From Micromonospora sp. WMMD1155 (GTDB lineage: Bacteria > Actinomycetota > Actinomycetes > Mycobacteriales > Micromonosporaceae), in assembly GCF_029581275.1 (NCBI RefSeq), contig NZ_CP120742.1, forward strand, positions 1,958,501 to 2,022,500: DNA of 64,000 nt. The letters run 5' to 3'. The notes below the pieces were generated by a model. The model saw only the letters and a list, made by a program, of their open reading frames with translations, did no database searches and had not been told where the DNA came from. The translations under genes were made by a program, and so were the position numbers. Positions 1 to 7,924 of this stretch are shown here, piece by piece (position 1 is the stretch's first letter; every line of letters starts with the position of its first letter).

Positions 1-77
1 TCGCGGAAGCGGGCCGAGGCGTCGGCGGCGTTGCCGAGCGGGGCACCGAGCAGGACCAGGCGCCCAGCTTCGGACAT
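1..77 (-). CDS. rsmI: 16S rRNA (cytidine-2'-O)-methyltransferase RsmI, N-terminal fragment
   Basis: Only the first 25 codons lie in the window; the gene runs off the left edge. The ATG at 77 begins MSEAGRLVLLGAPLGNAADA, matching the start of RsmI (L-x-L-x-x-x-P-[IL]-G-N), the SAM-dependent enzyme that 2'-O-methylates C1402 of 16S rRNA with RsmH. It is divergent from pmt, as Rv1003 is from Rv1002c in M. tuberculosis, and this synteny supports the call. A purine-rich GAAGGAG lies upstream of the ATG. The methyltransferase core is outside the window, so the assignment rests on the N-terminus and the neighbour. Confidence 0.85.
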   Translation of the reverse strand, partial: MSEAGRLVLLGAPLGNAADASARFR

Positions 78-158
78 TTCACCCACGGATTCGTCTCCTT
101 CATCGACAGCGAATACCGGTATCAGGGACGACGGGCGCCACCGGACACGTTGGCAGCC

Positions 159-164
159 TACGAT
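159..164 (+). promoter_or_regulatory. -10 box of pmt (leaderless type)
   Basis: TACGAT fits the actinobacterial TANNNT -10 consensus and ends 6 nt before the GTG at 171, so transcription would begin at or next to the start codon. No good -35 or Shine-Dalgarno sequence is visible. Confidence 0.5.
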
Positions 165-170
165 CGCCGG

Positions 171-1886
171 GTGACGAGTGCGTCGACAGCGCAGAGCCCG
201 AGCGCCGAGCCGGCCAAGATGGTCGAGGTGACCGGCGATCCCAGCCCCAGCCAGGAGCCGACGGCACCGGGTGCCGACGGCGGCGGCGTGTCCGCCGTGG
301 TCCGGCGGAGGTTCGCCACCGTCGACACCAAACTGGACCGGTTCTCCTGGCTGGCCACGGCGGTGGTGGTGGCCATCGCGGCGATCCTGCGCTTCGTCGG
401 GCTGTCCAGCCCGAAGGGCAAGATCTTCGACGAGACGTACTACGCCAAGGACGCCTACGGGTTGATCAGCCGGGCCGTCGAGTGGAACTACAAGGACAAC
501 GTCCCGTCGTACGTGGTGCACCCGCCGCTGGGCAAGTGGTTGATCGGCCTCGGCGAGTGGGCCTTCGGCTACCAGGACGCCGAGTCGAAGGTCTCCGTCC
601 CGGGCCACCTGATCACCACCGCGCCGGAGTTCGGCTGGCGGTTCTCGGCGGCCGTGATCGGCACCCTGTCGGTGCTGCTGCTGGTGCGCATCGGTCGGCG
701 GATGTTCCACTCGACGGTGCTCGGCTGTGCGGCGGGCCTGCTGCTCGCCCTGGACGGCTTCCATATGGTGCTGTCCCGCGCGGCGCTGCTCGACATCTTC
801 CTGCTCTTCTTCGTGCTGGCGGCGTTCGGGGCGCTGGTGCTCGACCGGGACGCGCGCCGTCGCCGCTGGGCGCGGGCCCTTGACGACGGGCTCGACCCGA
901 GCCGGCCGGGCCGGGCCGGCCGACCGCCGACCGGTTGGCGCACCTGGCCGTGGTGGCGACTGGCCGCCGGGGTGCTGCTCGGCTGCGCCTGCGCGGTGAA
1001 GTGGAGCGCTCTGTACTTCGTCCCGGCCTTCGCGCTGCTGGTGCTCCTCTGGGAGGTCGGCGTCCGCCGTTCGGCGGGGGTCCGCCGGCCCTGGCGGGAC
1101 ACCGTGCTCGACGAGCTGCCCTGGGTGGTGCTCGCCGGTGTGCTCATGGTCGGCGCCTACCTGGCCACCTGGACGGGCTGGCTGGTCACCGACGACGGCT
1201 ACTACCGGCTGGCGTCGTCGACGCAGTACGCGACCGACAAGTTGAGCGACCGCCCGGTGATCGGCCCGCTGATCAACCTCTACGAGTACCACCGCGCGGC
1301 GTACGGGTTCCACGCCCAACTCGACGACGCGCACAAGTACCAGTCCTGGCCGTGGCAGTGGCTGCTGCTCGGTCGCCCGGTGGCGTTCCACTACGCCAGT
1401 GACGGCGCGTGCGGCGCGCCGACCTGTGCCTCTGAGATCCTGCTGCTCGGCACCCCGCTGCTCTGGTGGTCGTTCCTGCCCGCCCTGGTGGCGCTGGCCT
1501 GGCTCGGCCTGGCCCGTCGGGACTGGCGGGCCGGGGCGATCCTGCTGACCGTGGCGGCCGGGCTGCTGCCGTGGTTCTGGCTCGCCCTCGACGGCCGGAC
1601 GATGTTCTCCTTCTACGCCGCCCCGGCGGTGCCGTTCCTCGTGCTGGCCGTGGTGTACGTGTTGGGCGCGCTGATCGCTCCCGCCGGGGGTGACGTGGGT
1701 GAGGTGGCGCCTTTGGTGCCCGGCGACCCGAGTTACGAACGTCGACTGGTGGGCAGCATCGCCGCCGGGGCGTACGTGTTGCTGGTGGGGCTCTGCTTCG
1801 CGTACTTCTATCCGATCTTCGTCGGCAAGGTGATCCCGTACTCGGACTGGCTGTCCCGGATGTGGCTCGACGGTCGGTGGATATAA
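171..1886 (+). CDS. pmt: Dolichyl-phosphate-mannose--protein mannosyltransferase (Pmt)
   Basis: Polytopic GT39-family membrane enzyme of about 571 residues. It transfers mannose from polyprenyl-phosphate-mannose to Ser/Thr of exported proteins at the outer face of the membrane. After a Pro/Ala-rich cytoplasmic N-terminus, the first membrane span is followed by FDETYYAKDAYG, the family's conserved acidic loop (catalytic D-E pair), then PPLGKWLIGLGE. About ten further hydrophobic segments follow, and the C-terminus has the W-L-x-R-M-W-L-D-G-R-W family ending. I chose GTG 171 rather than the in-frame TTG at 150 because a -10 box sits 6 nt before it. Divergent from rsmI, as in mycobacteria. Confidence 0.93.
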   Translation: MTSASTAQSPSAEPAKMVEVTGDPSPSQEPTAPGADGGGVSAVVRRRFATVDTKLDRFSWLATAVVVAIAAILRFVGLSSPKGKIFDETYYAKDAYGLISRAVEWNYKDNVPSYVVHPPLGKWLIGLGEWAFGYQDAESKVSVPGHLITTAPEFGWRFSAAVIGTLSVLLLVRIGRRMFHSTVLGCAAGLLLALDGFHMVLSRAALLDIFLLFFVLAAFGALVLDRDARRRRWARALDDGLDPSRPGRAGRPPTGWRTWPWWRLAAGVLLGCACAVKWSALYFVPAFALLVLLWEVGVRRSAGVRRPWRDTVLDELPWVVLAGVLMVGAYLATWTGWLVTDDGYYRLASSTQYATDKLSDRPVIGPLINLYEYHRAAYGFHAQLDDAHKYQSWPWQWLLLGRPVAFHYASDGACGAPTCASEILLLGTPLLWWSFLPALVALAWLGLARRDWRAGAILLTVAAGLLPWFWLALDGRTMFSFYAAPAVPFLVLAVVYVLGALIAPAGGDVGEVAPLVPGDPSYERRLVGSIAAGAYVLLVGLCFAYFYPIFVGKVIPYSDWLSRMWLDGRWI

Positions 1887-1919
1887 GCACCGACAGGCGA
1901 CGCGCCGCACAGCGCGACG

Positions 1920-1957
1920 AATAAGGGCCCGCACGCTTCGGCGTGCGGGCCCTTATT
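1920..1957 (+). terminator. Terminator after pmt
   Basis: A perfect 17-bp stem (1920-1936 with 1941-1957) closed by a stable TTCG tetraloop starts about 34 nt after the pmt stop. The arm begins AATAAGGGCCC and ends GGGCCCTTATT, so it could work in both directions. Confidence 0.93.
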
Positions 1958-1967
1958 GAACAAAGAC

Positions 1968-2015
1968 GCGCGCCCCGATCGCCTGCCACGGGGGAAGCGG
2001 GCGATTGGGGCGCGC
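1968..2015. terminator. Second hairpin behind the pmt terminator
   Basis: GCGCGCCCCGATCGCC (1968-1983) pairs with 2000-2015 over 16 bp with one G-U pair and a 16-nt loop. It lies 10 bp after the first terminator and may back it up. From 2016 to the IS110 end near 2162 I see no gene. Confidence 0.6.
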
Positions 2016-2161
2016 ATGAAGAGCTTAACCACCGCGCACCACCGGCACAACGGGTCGACTTGGGTCAGATTTCCGACGGATGGCGGCCGGACCGACAACC
2101 GCCATTCTCCAGTTGACCGAGGGTGACCTGGCGTGGACCCAGAGCGCGGAGGCGCCCGGAT

Positions 2162-3323
2162 GCTCCTATAGAAGTCAAGGGGTGTTGAGGGCGGTGAAGT
2201 CGGCGAGGAGGGCGGTGTGGACCTCGCGGACGATGTAGCGCTTGAGGCAGCGCATGATCTCTTTTTTGTTGAGTCCTTGTTTGGTGCGTTTGTCGACGTA
2301 GGCGCGGGTGCGGGGGTCGTAGCGCATGCGGACCAGGGCGATGGTGTGCAGGGCTGAGTTGGCGGCTCTATCGCCGCCGCGGTTGAGGCGGTGCCGATCG
2401 GTGCGTCCGCTGCTGGCGGGGATGGGTGCGGCTCCGCAGAGGTGGGCCAGGGCGGCGTCGGAACGCAGCCGGTCGGGGTTGTCGCCGGCGGTGGTCAGGA
2501 GCTGTCCGGCGACGTCGGGGCCGACGCCATAGACGGCGCTCAGGTGTGGGGCGGTGCGGGCGACGACGGGTCGTAGCCGGCGATCGGCCTGGTTGATCTC
2601 GGTGGTCAGGGTCTGGATCCGGGTGGCGATCACGGCCAGGGCCGCCTTGGTGGCTTCCACAGGGTCGGTGAGCCGGGTCTCGTTGACGGGCAGTGCGGCG
2701 CATCGGTTGACGAGTGTCGTTGCCGGACCGTTGAGTTCTTGGCGCAGCGTGTCGGGCGCGGAGGCGATCAGCCCGTGCAGCTGGTTGAGGGCAGCGGTGC
2801 GGGCCTTGACCGCTCCGCGTCGGGCGACCCGCAGGGCGCGGATGGCTTCGACGGGGCCGGTGCGGGTCTTGGGTGTGCCGTTGGCCTGCCCGGACAGGGC
2901 CGCGCGGGCAGCGGCGAGCGCGTCCAAGGGGTCGGACTTACCTTTGGCGCGGCGGGCCCGCCGATCGGGGCGGTCGACCTCGACCAGGGCGATGCCACGA
3001 GCGGTGAGGAAGCGGGCAAGTCCGGCGCCGTAGGTGCCGGTGCCTTCCACGCCTACCTTCACCACCGCACCGAACCCCCGCAGCCAGGCCAGCAGGAGCT
3101 GGTAGCCGGCGGTGGTAGCCGGGAACTCCTGATCACCCAGAATCCGGCCGGCCTGATCAACCGCCGCCGCGTGATGAGTCTTGCCGTGGGTATCGACTCC
3201 GCCTGTGACCTGACGCTTCCTGGCTGCCATGCTGAAACCGTCGTCCCTCTCGCTTGCACCGAACAGGGTCGGCACGCACCGCCGGGACGGGCGGACAGGA
3301 CAGTGATGGGACCTCTTGCACAG
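2162..3323 (-). mobile_element. IS110-family insertion sequence, one copy
   Basis: The element carries one transposase. The 8-mer GCTCCTAT occurs at 2162-2169, six bases beyond the transposase stop, and again at 3324-3331, about 94 bp upstream of its ATG; this defines a unit of about 1.16 kb. IS110 elements lack long terminal inverted repeats, and none is seen. A related GCTCCTAC at 3447-3454 is an alternative outer end, giving about 1.29 kb and a longer non-coding left end. The insertion lies between the pmt terminators and the vWA gene and breaks no gene. The exact ends are inferred and need comparison with other copies or an empty site. Confidence 0.8.
2175..3230 (-). CDS. IS110-family DEDD transposase/recombinase
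   Basis: 351 residues from ATG 3230. The N-terminal RuvC-like DEDD domain shows GGVDTHG (D13), VEGTGTYG (E62) and KSDPLDALAAA (D100, D103). The C-terminal Transposase_20 domain carries PASSGRTDRHRLNRGGDRAAN near residues 271-290, containing the family's catalytic serine. Length and motif order look intact, so the enzyme may be active. An in-frame upstream start at 3275 exists, but its extra 15 residues do not resemble the family. IS110 recombinases are guided by an RNA made from the element's non-coding end (IS621 precedent); here that would be the DNA just upstream. Confidence 0.95.
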   Translation of the reverse strand: MAARKRQVTGGVDTHGKTHHAAAVDQAGRILGDQEFPATTAGYQLLLAWLRGFGAVVKVGVEGTGTYGAGLARFLTARGIALVEVDRPDRRARRAKGKSDPLDALAAARAALSGQANGTPKTRTGPVEAIRALRVARRGAVKARTAALNQLHGLIASAPDTLRQELNGPATTLVNRCAALPVNETRLTDPVEATKAALAVIATRIQTLTTEINQADRRLRPVVARTAPHLSAVYGVGPDVAGQLLTTAGDNPDRLRSDAALAHLCGAAPIPASSGRTDRHRLNRGGDRAANSALHTIALVRMRYDPRTRAYVDKRTKQGLNKKEIMRCLKRYIVREVHTALLADFTALNTP

Positions 3324-3454
3324 GCTCCTATCAGGTCACGAACGCCCCGCAGGTGAGTGCAGGAACGGGTCACCCGGACAGGCCGACGAATCCGCTAGAA
3401 GACGCCAACGTCAGTCAGAGGCTGAGTCAGACCAGCCGGGTGATCCGCTCCTAC
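3231..3454 (-). other. Non-coding left end of the IS110 element and flank; candidate bridge-RNA source
   Basis: No convincing protein is encoded between the transposase ATG (3230) and the promoter of the vWA gene (3583). IS110-group elements express a bridge RNA from this position. The part certainly inside the element is 3231-3323; it could extend to 3446 if the outer GCTCCTAC is the true end. I could not derive the two guide loops by eye. The remaining 3455-3582 holds nothing recognisable. Confidence 0.4.
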
Positions 3455-3582
3455 ATCCTCACTGTCAGGGGTTGTCGCCGATCCGGCCGGCGGTCGAGCG
3501 CGACGGCCTGGACGCGACCAGGCTGACGACCCATCGGATCTCGATCTTCGCCACCCGAACGATCATCCAAAGTGGATCTCAC

Positions 3583-3588
3583 TACACT
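3583..3588 (+). promoter_or_regulatory. -10 box of the vWA gene
   Basis: TACACT ends 7 nt before the GTG at 3596, the spacing expected for a leaderless transcript. It argues against the in-frame GTG at 3572, which lies upstream of the box. Confidence 0.5.
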
Positions 3589-3595
3589 GCGGGCC

Positions 3596-4879
3596 GTGAT
3601 CAACTTCAGACGATCGACGGCCGTCCTTCTCGGACTGCTGGCGACCACCGCGCTGGCCGGGCCCACCCCGGCGCGGGCCGACGAGGAGCCGGCACCCGAA
3701 CCACCCCGGGTCGAACTGGTACTCGACGTCAGTGGCTCGATGCGCGCCGCCGACATCGACGGGCGCAGCCGGATCTCGGTGGCCCAGCAGGCCTTCAACG
3801 AGGTGGTGGACGCGCTGCCGGAGGAGACCCAGCTCGGCATCCGGGTGCTCGGCGCGACCTACCGGGGCAAGGACAAGAAGGTCGGCTGCCAGGACACCCA
3901 GCAGATCGTGCCGGTCGGCCCGGTGGACCGGAGCGCGGCCAAGGCGGCGGTGGCGACGCTACGGCCGACCGGGTTCACACCCGTCGGCCTCGCACTGCGC
4001 TCCGCCGCACAGGACCTGGGCACCGGAGCCACCACCCGTCGGATCGTGCTGATCACCGACGGCGAGGACACCTGCGCTCCGCCCGACCCGTGCGAGGTGG
4101 CCCGCGAGTTGGCCGCCCAGGGCACCAGCCTGGTCGTCGACACCCTCGGCCTGGCCCCCGACGAGAAGGTCCGCCGGCAACTGCTCTGCATCGCCGGCGC
4201 GACCGGAGGCACCTACACCGCCGCGCAGAGCGCCGAGGAGCTGACCGGTCGGATCAAGCAGCTCGTCGAGCGGGCCGGTGACACGCACACCCGCGCCCCG
4301 ACCGTCGTCGGCGGCGCGACCGCCTGCGACTCGGCACCGCTGCTCGCCCCCGGTGTCTACGCCGACCGGGAGGCGTTCTCCGAGCACCGCTATTACCGGG
4401 TGCCGGTACGCCCCGGGCAGGAGCTGCGGGCCTCGGTGAGCATCGCGCTGGACCGACCCGTGAACCGGGACTACGGGGTGCTGCTGCGGGCCACCGCGGC
4501 GGACGGACGGGAACTGGTCCGGGGCGCGGACGCCGGCAGCGGACGCGCCGACGTGCTCTCCGCCGGGTTGCGCTGGTCGGCCACCGCCGACGACGAGGAC
4601 GCCACCGAGACCGCGGAGAGTTCCGCGCCGGTCGTCGAACCCACCACCGTCTGCCTGGTGGTGAGCAACTCGTTCGCCCCGCGCCCCGGCACCGCGGCCA
4701 CCCCCGGCATGCCGGTGGAGTTGACAGTCGACGTGGTCGCCGCCGCGCCCGCTCCGGACGGGCCGGACCTCGGCCGGGGTTGGGTGCTGCTCGCCCTGCT
4801 CACCGTCGCCGGGCTGATCACCGGCCTGCTCGCCGGACTGCTCACCCGTTGGTGGGTCGCCACCTGGAGGGAGAACTGA
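3596..4879 (+). CDS. Secreted membrane-anchored von Willebrand factor A domain protein
   Basis: About 427 residues. A signal peptide (RRSTAVLLGLLATTALAG, ending ARADEE) precedes a vWA domain starting near residue 38. LVLDVSGSM is the MIDAS metal-binding motif (D44, S46, S48), and LITDGEDTC supplies the later acidic loop. A second domain with paired Cys follows (residues 240-390). A C-terminal transmembrane helix (VLLALLTVAGLITGLLAGLL) ends in basic residues, so the vWA domain faces outside. It overlaps the next gene by one base (TGATG), implying co-translation. Role unknown; probably adhesion or assembly with its partner. Start chosen from the -10 box. Confidence 0.85.
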   Translation: MINFRRSTAVLLGLLATTALAGPTPARADEEPAPEPPRVELVLDVSGSMRAADIDGRSRISVAQQAFNEVVDALPEETQLGIRVLGATYRGKDKKVGCQDTQQIVPVGPVDRSAAKAAVATLRPTGFTPVGLALRSAAQDLGTGATTRRIVLITDGEDTCAPPDPCEVARELAAQGTSLVVDTLGLAPDEKVRRQLLCIAGATGGTYTAAQSAEELTGRIKQLVERAGDTHTRAPTVVGGATACDSAPLLAPGVYADREAFSEHRYYRVPVRPGQELRASVSIALDRPVNRDYGVLLRATAADGRELVRGADAGSGRADVLSAGLRWSATADDEDATETAESSAPVVEPTTVCLVVSNSFAPRPGTAATPGMPVELTVDVVAAAPAPDGPDLGRGWVLLALLTVAGLITGLLAGLLTRWWVATWREN

Positions 4880-5661
4880 TGCGCAGCGCACTGTTCCGGT
4901 CGCTGGCGGCGCTCTTCGCCGTCGGTGGGGCCGCCCTGCTCCCGGTCGCCGCCGTCGCCGCTCCGAGCCCCTCGCCGGGAGCCACGCCGGTGAACCGGGC
5001 CGGCACGTCGTTCCTCACCGCCACCCCGATCTCCGCCGGCCAACCGGTACGGGTGGACGCCTCGATCGGTGACCACCTCTACTGGGCGTTCTCGGCGAAG
5101 GCCGGTCAGGTGCACGAGATCACCGCGACCGTCACCTTCCCGAAGGGACGCAGCGGCGCCTCCACCTGGACGGTCGACGTCTTCGACGGGCTGCGCCGCC
5201 GCCAGGCGTGCACCGCCGGGGCGCAGACCCCGACGGTCGACGCGAAGGCGTCGAACGTGACGCTGGGCTGCACGTTGCGCGAGGTGCGGGCGTGGGCGGA
5301 GCCCTGGTCGGCCGACCCGCTGCCCGGCACGTACGTCATCCGGCTCTCCGTGATCGACCTGCCCGAGCCGGACCTGGGCGCACCTGTCGACGTGGACCTG
5401 CTGGTCGGCACGGTGGCCGACCGGGGCACGTCGGCCGACGACGGTGAGTTGGCCGCACCGCTGGTGCCGAACACCAAGGCGGGCACGGTGCTCAACGCCG
5501 TACCCGTGGCGGATCCGGAGGCCGACGACGACAGCGACCCGCTCACCGACTGGTTGCCGGACCTCGGGTCGCGCTGGGTCTGGACCGGCGTCGGCGGCGT
5601 GCTCGCCGCGGTGGCCGGCGTGGTCGGTTTCGCGATGACCAGGCGGCCCCGGCGTCGCTGA
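4879..5661 (+). CDS. Exported, C-terminally anchored protein paired with the vWA protein
   Basis: 260 residues: N-terminal signal peptide (SLAALFAVGGAALLPVAAVAA), an extracellular beta-rich region of about 190 residues (GDHLYWAFSAKAGQVHEITA, then WTVDVFDG) with two Cys that could form a disulfide, an acidic linker (ADDDSDPLTDW), one transmembrane helix (TGVGGVLAAVAGVVGFAM) and a basic tail RRPRRR. The ATG overlaps the stop of the vWA gene. Its layout mirrors that gene (signal, ectodomain, C-terminal anchor), so the two likely form one cell-surface complex. I do not recognise a named family. Confidence 0.8.
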   Translation: MRSALFRSLAALFAVGGAALLPVAAVAAPSPSPGATPVNRAGTSFLTATPISAGQPVRVDASIGDHLYWAFSAKAGQVHEITATVTFPKGRSGASTWTVDVFDGLRRRQACTAGAQTPTVDAKASNVTLGCTLREVRAWAEPWSADPLPGTYVIRLSVIDLPEPDLGAPVDVDLLVGTVADRGTSADDGELAAPLVPNTKAGTVLNAVPVADPEADDDSDPLTDWLPDLGSRWVWTGVGGVLAAVAGVVGFAMTRRPRRR

Positions 5662-5673
5662 AAGCAGCTCGGG

Positions 5674-5709
5674 CCGCTGGTGGCCCCGCCTCGGCGGGGC
5701 CACCAGCGG
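5674..5709. terminator. Bidirectional terminator
   Basis: A perfect 17-bp stem (5674-5690 with 5693-5709) sits exactly between two convergent genes, ending one base before the stop codon of the minus-strand gene, so it probably serves both. Confidence 0.88.
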
Positions 5710-5979
5710 TCAGGCGCGCCGGGAACCGCGTGGCAACCAGCCGATGAACCGGTCCTGGAGCGACATGACCGGGGCGGTCCGCAGGTCCTCCGTGGCGGCG
5801 GCGAGGCACGAGCCCAGGTAGACGCTGAGCATCGCCCGGTCTCCCCCGTACTCCGCCAGCAGGCGGCTGCGCTTCGTCGCGCAGGGCCACTCGTCACCGC
5901 AGGAGCCGCAGCTCCAGCAGGGGGTTTTCGGGGCGTGATCGTCCACCTGCACCCCCGGCCGTTCGGCACCATCGGTCAT
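5710..5979 (-). CDS. Conserved small cysteine-containing actinobacterial protein
   Basis: 89 residues from ATG 5979. The core CWSCGSCGDEWPCATKRSRL has four Cys in 13 residues, followed by LLAEYGGDRAMLSVYLGSCLAAA and a short basic tail. This small family is common in actinomycetes, where such proteins are sometimes labelled flavin-reductase-like on weak grounds. The Cys cluster could bind metal or act in redox, but nothing here proves it. It is divergent from the phosphopantetheinyl transferase gene, with about 200 bp between the starts that must hold both promoters. Confidence 0.75.
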   Translation of the reverse strand: MTDGAERPGVQVDDHAPKTPCWSCGSCGDEWPCATKRSRLLAEYGGDRAMLSVYLGSCLAAATEDLRTAPVMSLQDRFIGWLPRGSRRA

Positions 5980-6183
5980 CGCACGTCCTTCTTCCAGATG
6001 TCCACGGGACTGGGCGGCTGCCGTGCCCGGCCAGTTGTTGATGGTGGTCCCCCCGGAGCCATCAGAGAGGGCGCTACACGTCCCTCCGGTGTTACATCTT
6101 TGCGGTAGCTTCTCCGGTCATGGGAGTCGGAAAGTTGACGCTTGACCGCATGGTCCAGCACTACCGATCAGTAGGCCGACACC

Positions 6184-6840
6184 GTGCGTGACATTTTTCC
6201 CGCGACAGTCGCCGTGGCGGTCGCCGGATCGGACGACTGGCTCGGCGCGCTGCTCCCCGCCGAGCAGGCATGCCTCGGCGAACGGGCGGTGGAGACCCGT
6301 CGGCGGGACTTCGCCGCCGGCCGGTCATGCGCCCGCCGGGCCATGACCGATCTGGGCCTGCCGCCGACGGCCGTGCCGGCCGCCCCCGACCGCTCGCCCG
6401 TCTGGCCCGCCGGGGTGGTCGGCACCATCACCCACACCACCGGCTACTGCGCCGCCGCGGCGGCGCACACCACCGACGTCCGGTCCGTCGGCATGGACGC
6501 CGAGCAACACCACGAGATCAATCCGGGTGTACGCCGAATGGTGCTGCTGCCCGAGGAGGAAGCCCTCTGCGCGGGGCTGCCCGGCGACACCTCCTGGCCA
6601 GTCGTCGTGTTCAGCGCCAAGGAGACCGTCTACAAGGTCTGGTATCCGGTCGTCGGGACGTGGTTGGGCTTCTTCGACGCCCACCTCGACATCGACCCGG
6701 ACGCGGGCACCTTCACCGCCCGCATCGCACCGGCCCGCCTCGACGAGGCGTCGGTCGAGGATCCGCCGGCCACCGTCACCGGCCGGTTCGTCGTCGCCGA
6801 CGGGCTCGTTCGCACCGCCGCCGTCCTGCCGCGGCGCTGA
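6184..6840 (+). CDS. 4'-phosphopantetheinyl transferase, EntD/PcpS type
   Basis: 218 residues. It would activate carrier proteins of fatty acid, polyketide or nonribosomal peptide synthases by moving 4'-phosphopantetheine from CoA to a serine. Visible motifs are RRRDFAAGRSCARRAM (CoA-binding basic stretch), WPAGVVGTITHTTGYCAAA, the Mg-binding SVGMDAEQH (D105, E107) and VVFSAKETVYKVWYP (E147, K151), all at the expected spacing. Length and the stand-alone genomic position fit the EntD subgroup with broad substrate range. GTG 6184 is the only start that keeps the full N-terminus. Confidence 0.93.
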   Translation: MRDIFPATVAVAVAGSDDWLGALLPAEQACLGERAVETRRRDFAAGRSCARRAMTDLGLPPTAVPAAPDRSPVWPAGVVGTITHTTGYCAAAAAHTTDVRSVGMDAEQHHEINPGVRRMVLLPEEEALCAGLPGDTSWPVVVFSAKETVYKVWYPVVGTWLGFFDAHLDIDPDAGTFTARIAPARLDEASVEDPPATVTGRFVVADGLVRTAAVLPRR

Positions 6841-7013
6841 TCCGGCAGCGGCCACAGTGGCCGAAAACGATCGGCTGACGGCCGTCCAGGTTGTCCGGAG
6901 GAACGCGACACCGGCCGTGGGACGGGCTCCGGCGCGGCGATCGGGCAATTCGCCACGCACGGTAGCGTCGGCGGGTTCCCCGAACCACACGTACCGAGGC
7001 GTCAAGGAGTACG

Positions 7014-7859
7014 GTGACCCACCCCCAGCCCTCCGCCGGGCCGCAGGACCCCCAACAGCCGAACCAGGAGCCGCCGACGCAGCCGTCCCCGACGACACCG
7101 CCGCAGCCGGCCGGTGACCCGGCGGGTCCGCAGACACCGCCGCCCAGTCCGTGGTCGGCGGCGGGGAGCGCGTCGCAGCCGCCGTTCTCGGGTGCCGCGT
7201 ACCCGGTGGCGGGCGGGCCCGGCTATCCGCTCGCCGCACCCCCAACGGTGCCGGCGCAGGGGTCCAAGAAGACCGTCGTGGTCGTCGCGGTCACCGCCGC
7301 CGTACTCACCCTGCTCGTCTGCGCCGGCGGCATCGTGGCCGTCGTCATCGGCGCCAACCGGGTCGCGCCCAGGGTGACCGAGGCGGGCCCCACCCCCGGG
7401 GTGACCCGGCGCGCGATCCAGCCGCCCGCCGAGGCCCCCTCGTCTGCGCTGCCGAGCGGCGACACCCGCAACATGTCGCCCGGCGACACCCTCGTCGTCG
7501 ACGGCGACGAGGGCACCATCGAGATCACCGTGACGAGGTTCAGCACCGCCACCAAGCCCTGCACGGCCTACGGCCTCAAGCCCGACGAGGGGATGTACGT
7601 GATCGCCGACGTGACGCTCACCGTCACCAAGGGCACCGCCTCGGCGAATCCTCTCTTCTTCAACTGGGTCGCCGCCGACGGCAGCGAGGCCAACGCGATC
7701 GCCGGGGCCTTCTCCGGCTGCGGCAAGCCGATGCCGTCCGCCGAGGAGCTGCCCGCCGGCACCAGGCGCACCGGCAGCGTCGTGTTCGACGTACACGACA
7801 CCTCGGGAGTGCTGGAGTACCAGCCCATGTTCGAGACCGCGGGCTCCTGGAAGCCGTGA
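7014..7859 (+). CDS. Membrane-anchored DUF4352-type protein with proline-rich N-terminus
   Basis: 281 residues. The first 85 are a Pro/Gln/Thr-rich cytoplasmic tail, then KKT and a transmembrane helix (VVVVAVTAAVLTLLVCAGGIVAVVIGA), then an extracellular immunoglobulin-like DUF4352 domain (GTIEITVTRFSTATKPC, GMYVIADVTLTVTKGTA, GTRRTGSVVFDVHD) with two Cys. Such proteins are commonly surface-exposed and of unknown role in actinobacteria. AAGGAG at 7004-7009 is well placed for GTG 7014. Single-gene unit closed by the hairpin that follows. Confidence 0.82.
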   Translation: MTHPQPSAGPQDPQQPNQEPPTQPSPTTPPQPAGDPAGPQTPPPSPWSAAGSASQPPFSGAAYPVAGGPGYPLAAPPTVPAQGSKKTVVVVAVTAAVLTLLVCAGGIVAVVIGANRVAPRVTEAGPTPGVTRRAIQPPAEAPSSALPSGDTRNMSPGDTLVVDGDEGTIEITVTRFSTATKPCTAYGLKPDEGMYVIADVTLTVTKGTASANPLFFNWVAADGSEANAIAGAFSGCGKPMPSAEELPAGTRRTGSVVFDVHDTSGVLEYQPMFETAGSWKP

Positions 7860-7871
7860 TCCGCTGACGCG

Positions 7872-7905
7872 GCGTGGGGCCGACCCGGACGGGCCGGCCC
7901 CACGC
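7872..7905. terminator. Terminator between convergent genes
   Basis: A 15-bp stem (7872-7886 with 7891-7905) with one mismatch and a GGAC loop lies 12 nt after one stop codon and 19 nt from the facing gene's stop. Confidence 0.85.
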
Positions 7906-7924
7906 TGTTGCGAGACCCGGTGGG

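Noticed and set aside
3316..4281. A 321-codon frame starting in the IS110 flank and running into the vWA gene
   Set aside because: Arg/Pro/Gly-rich; the vWA protein in another frame has a signal peptide, MIDAS motif and membrane anchor.
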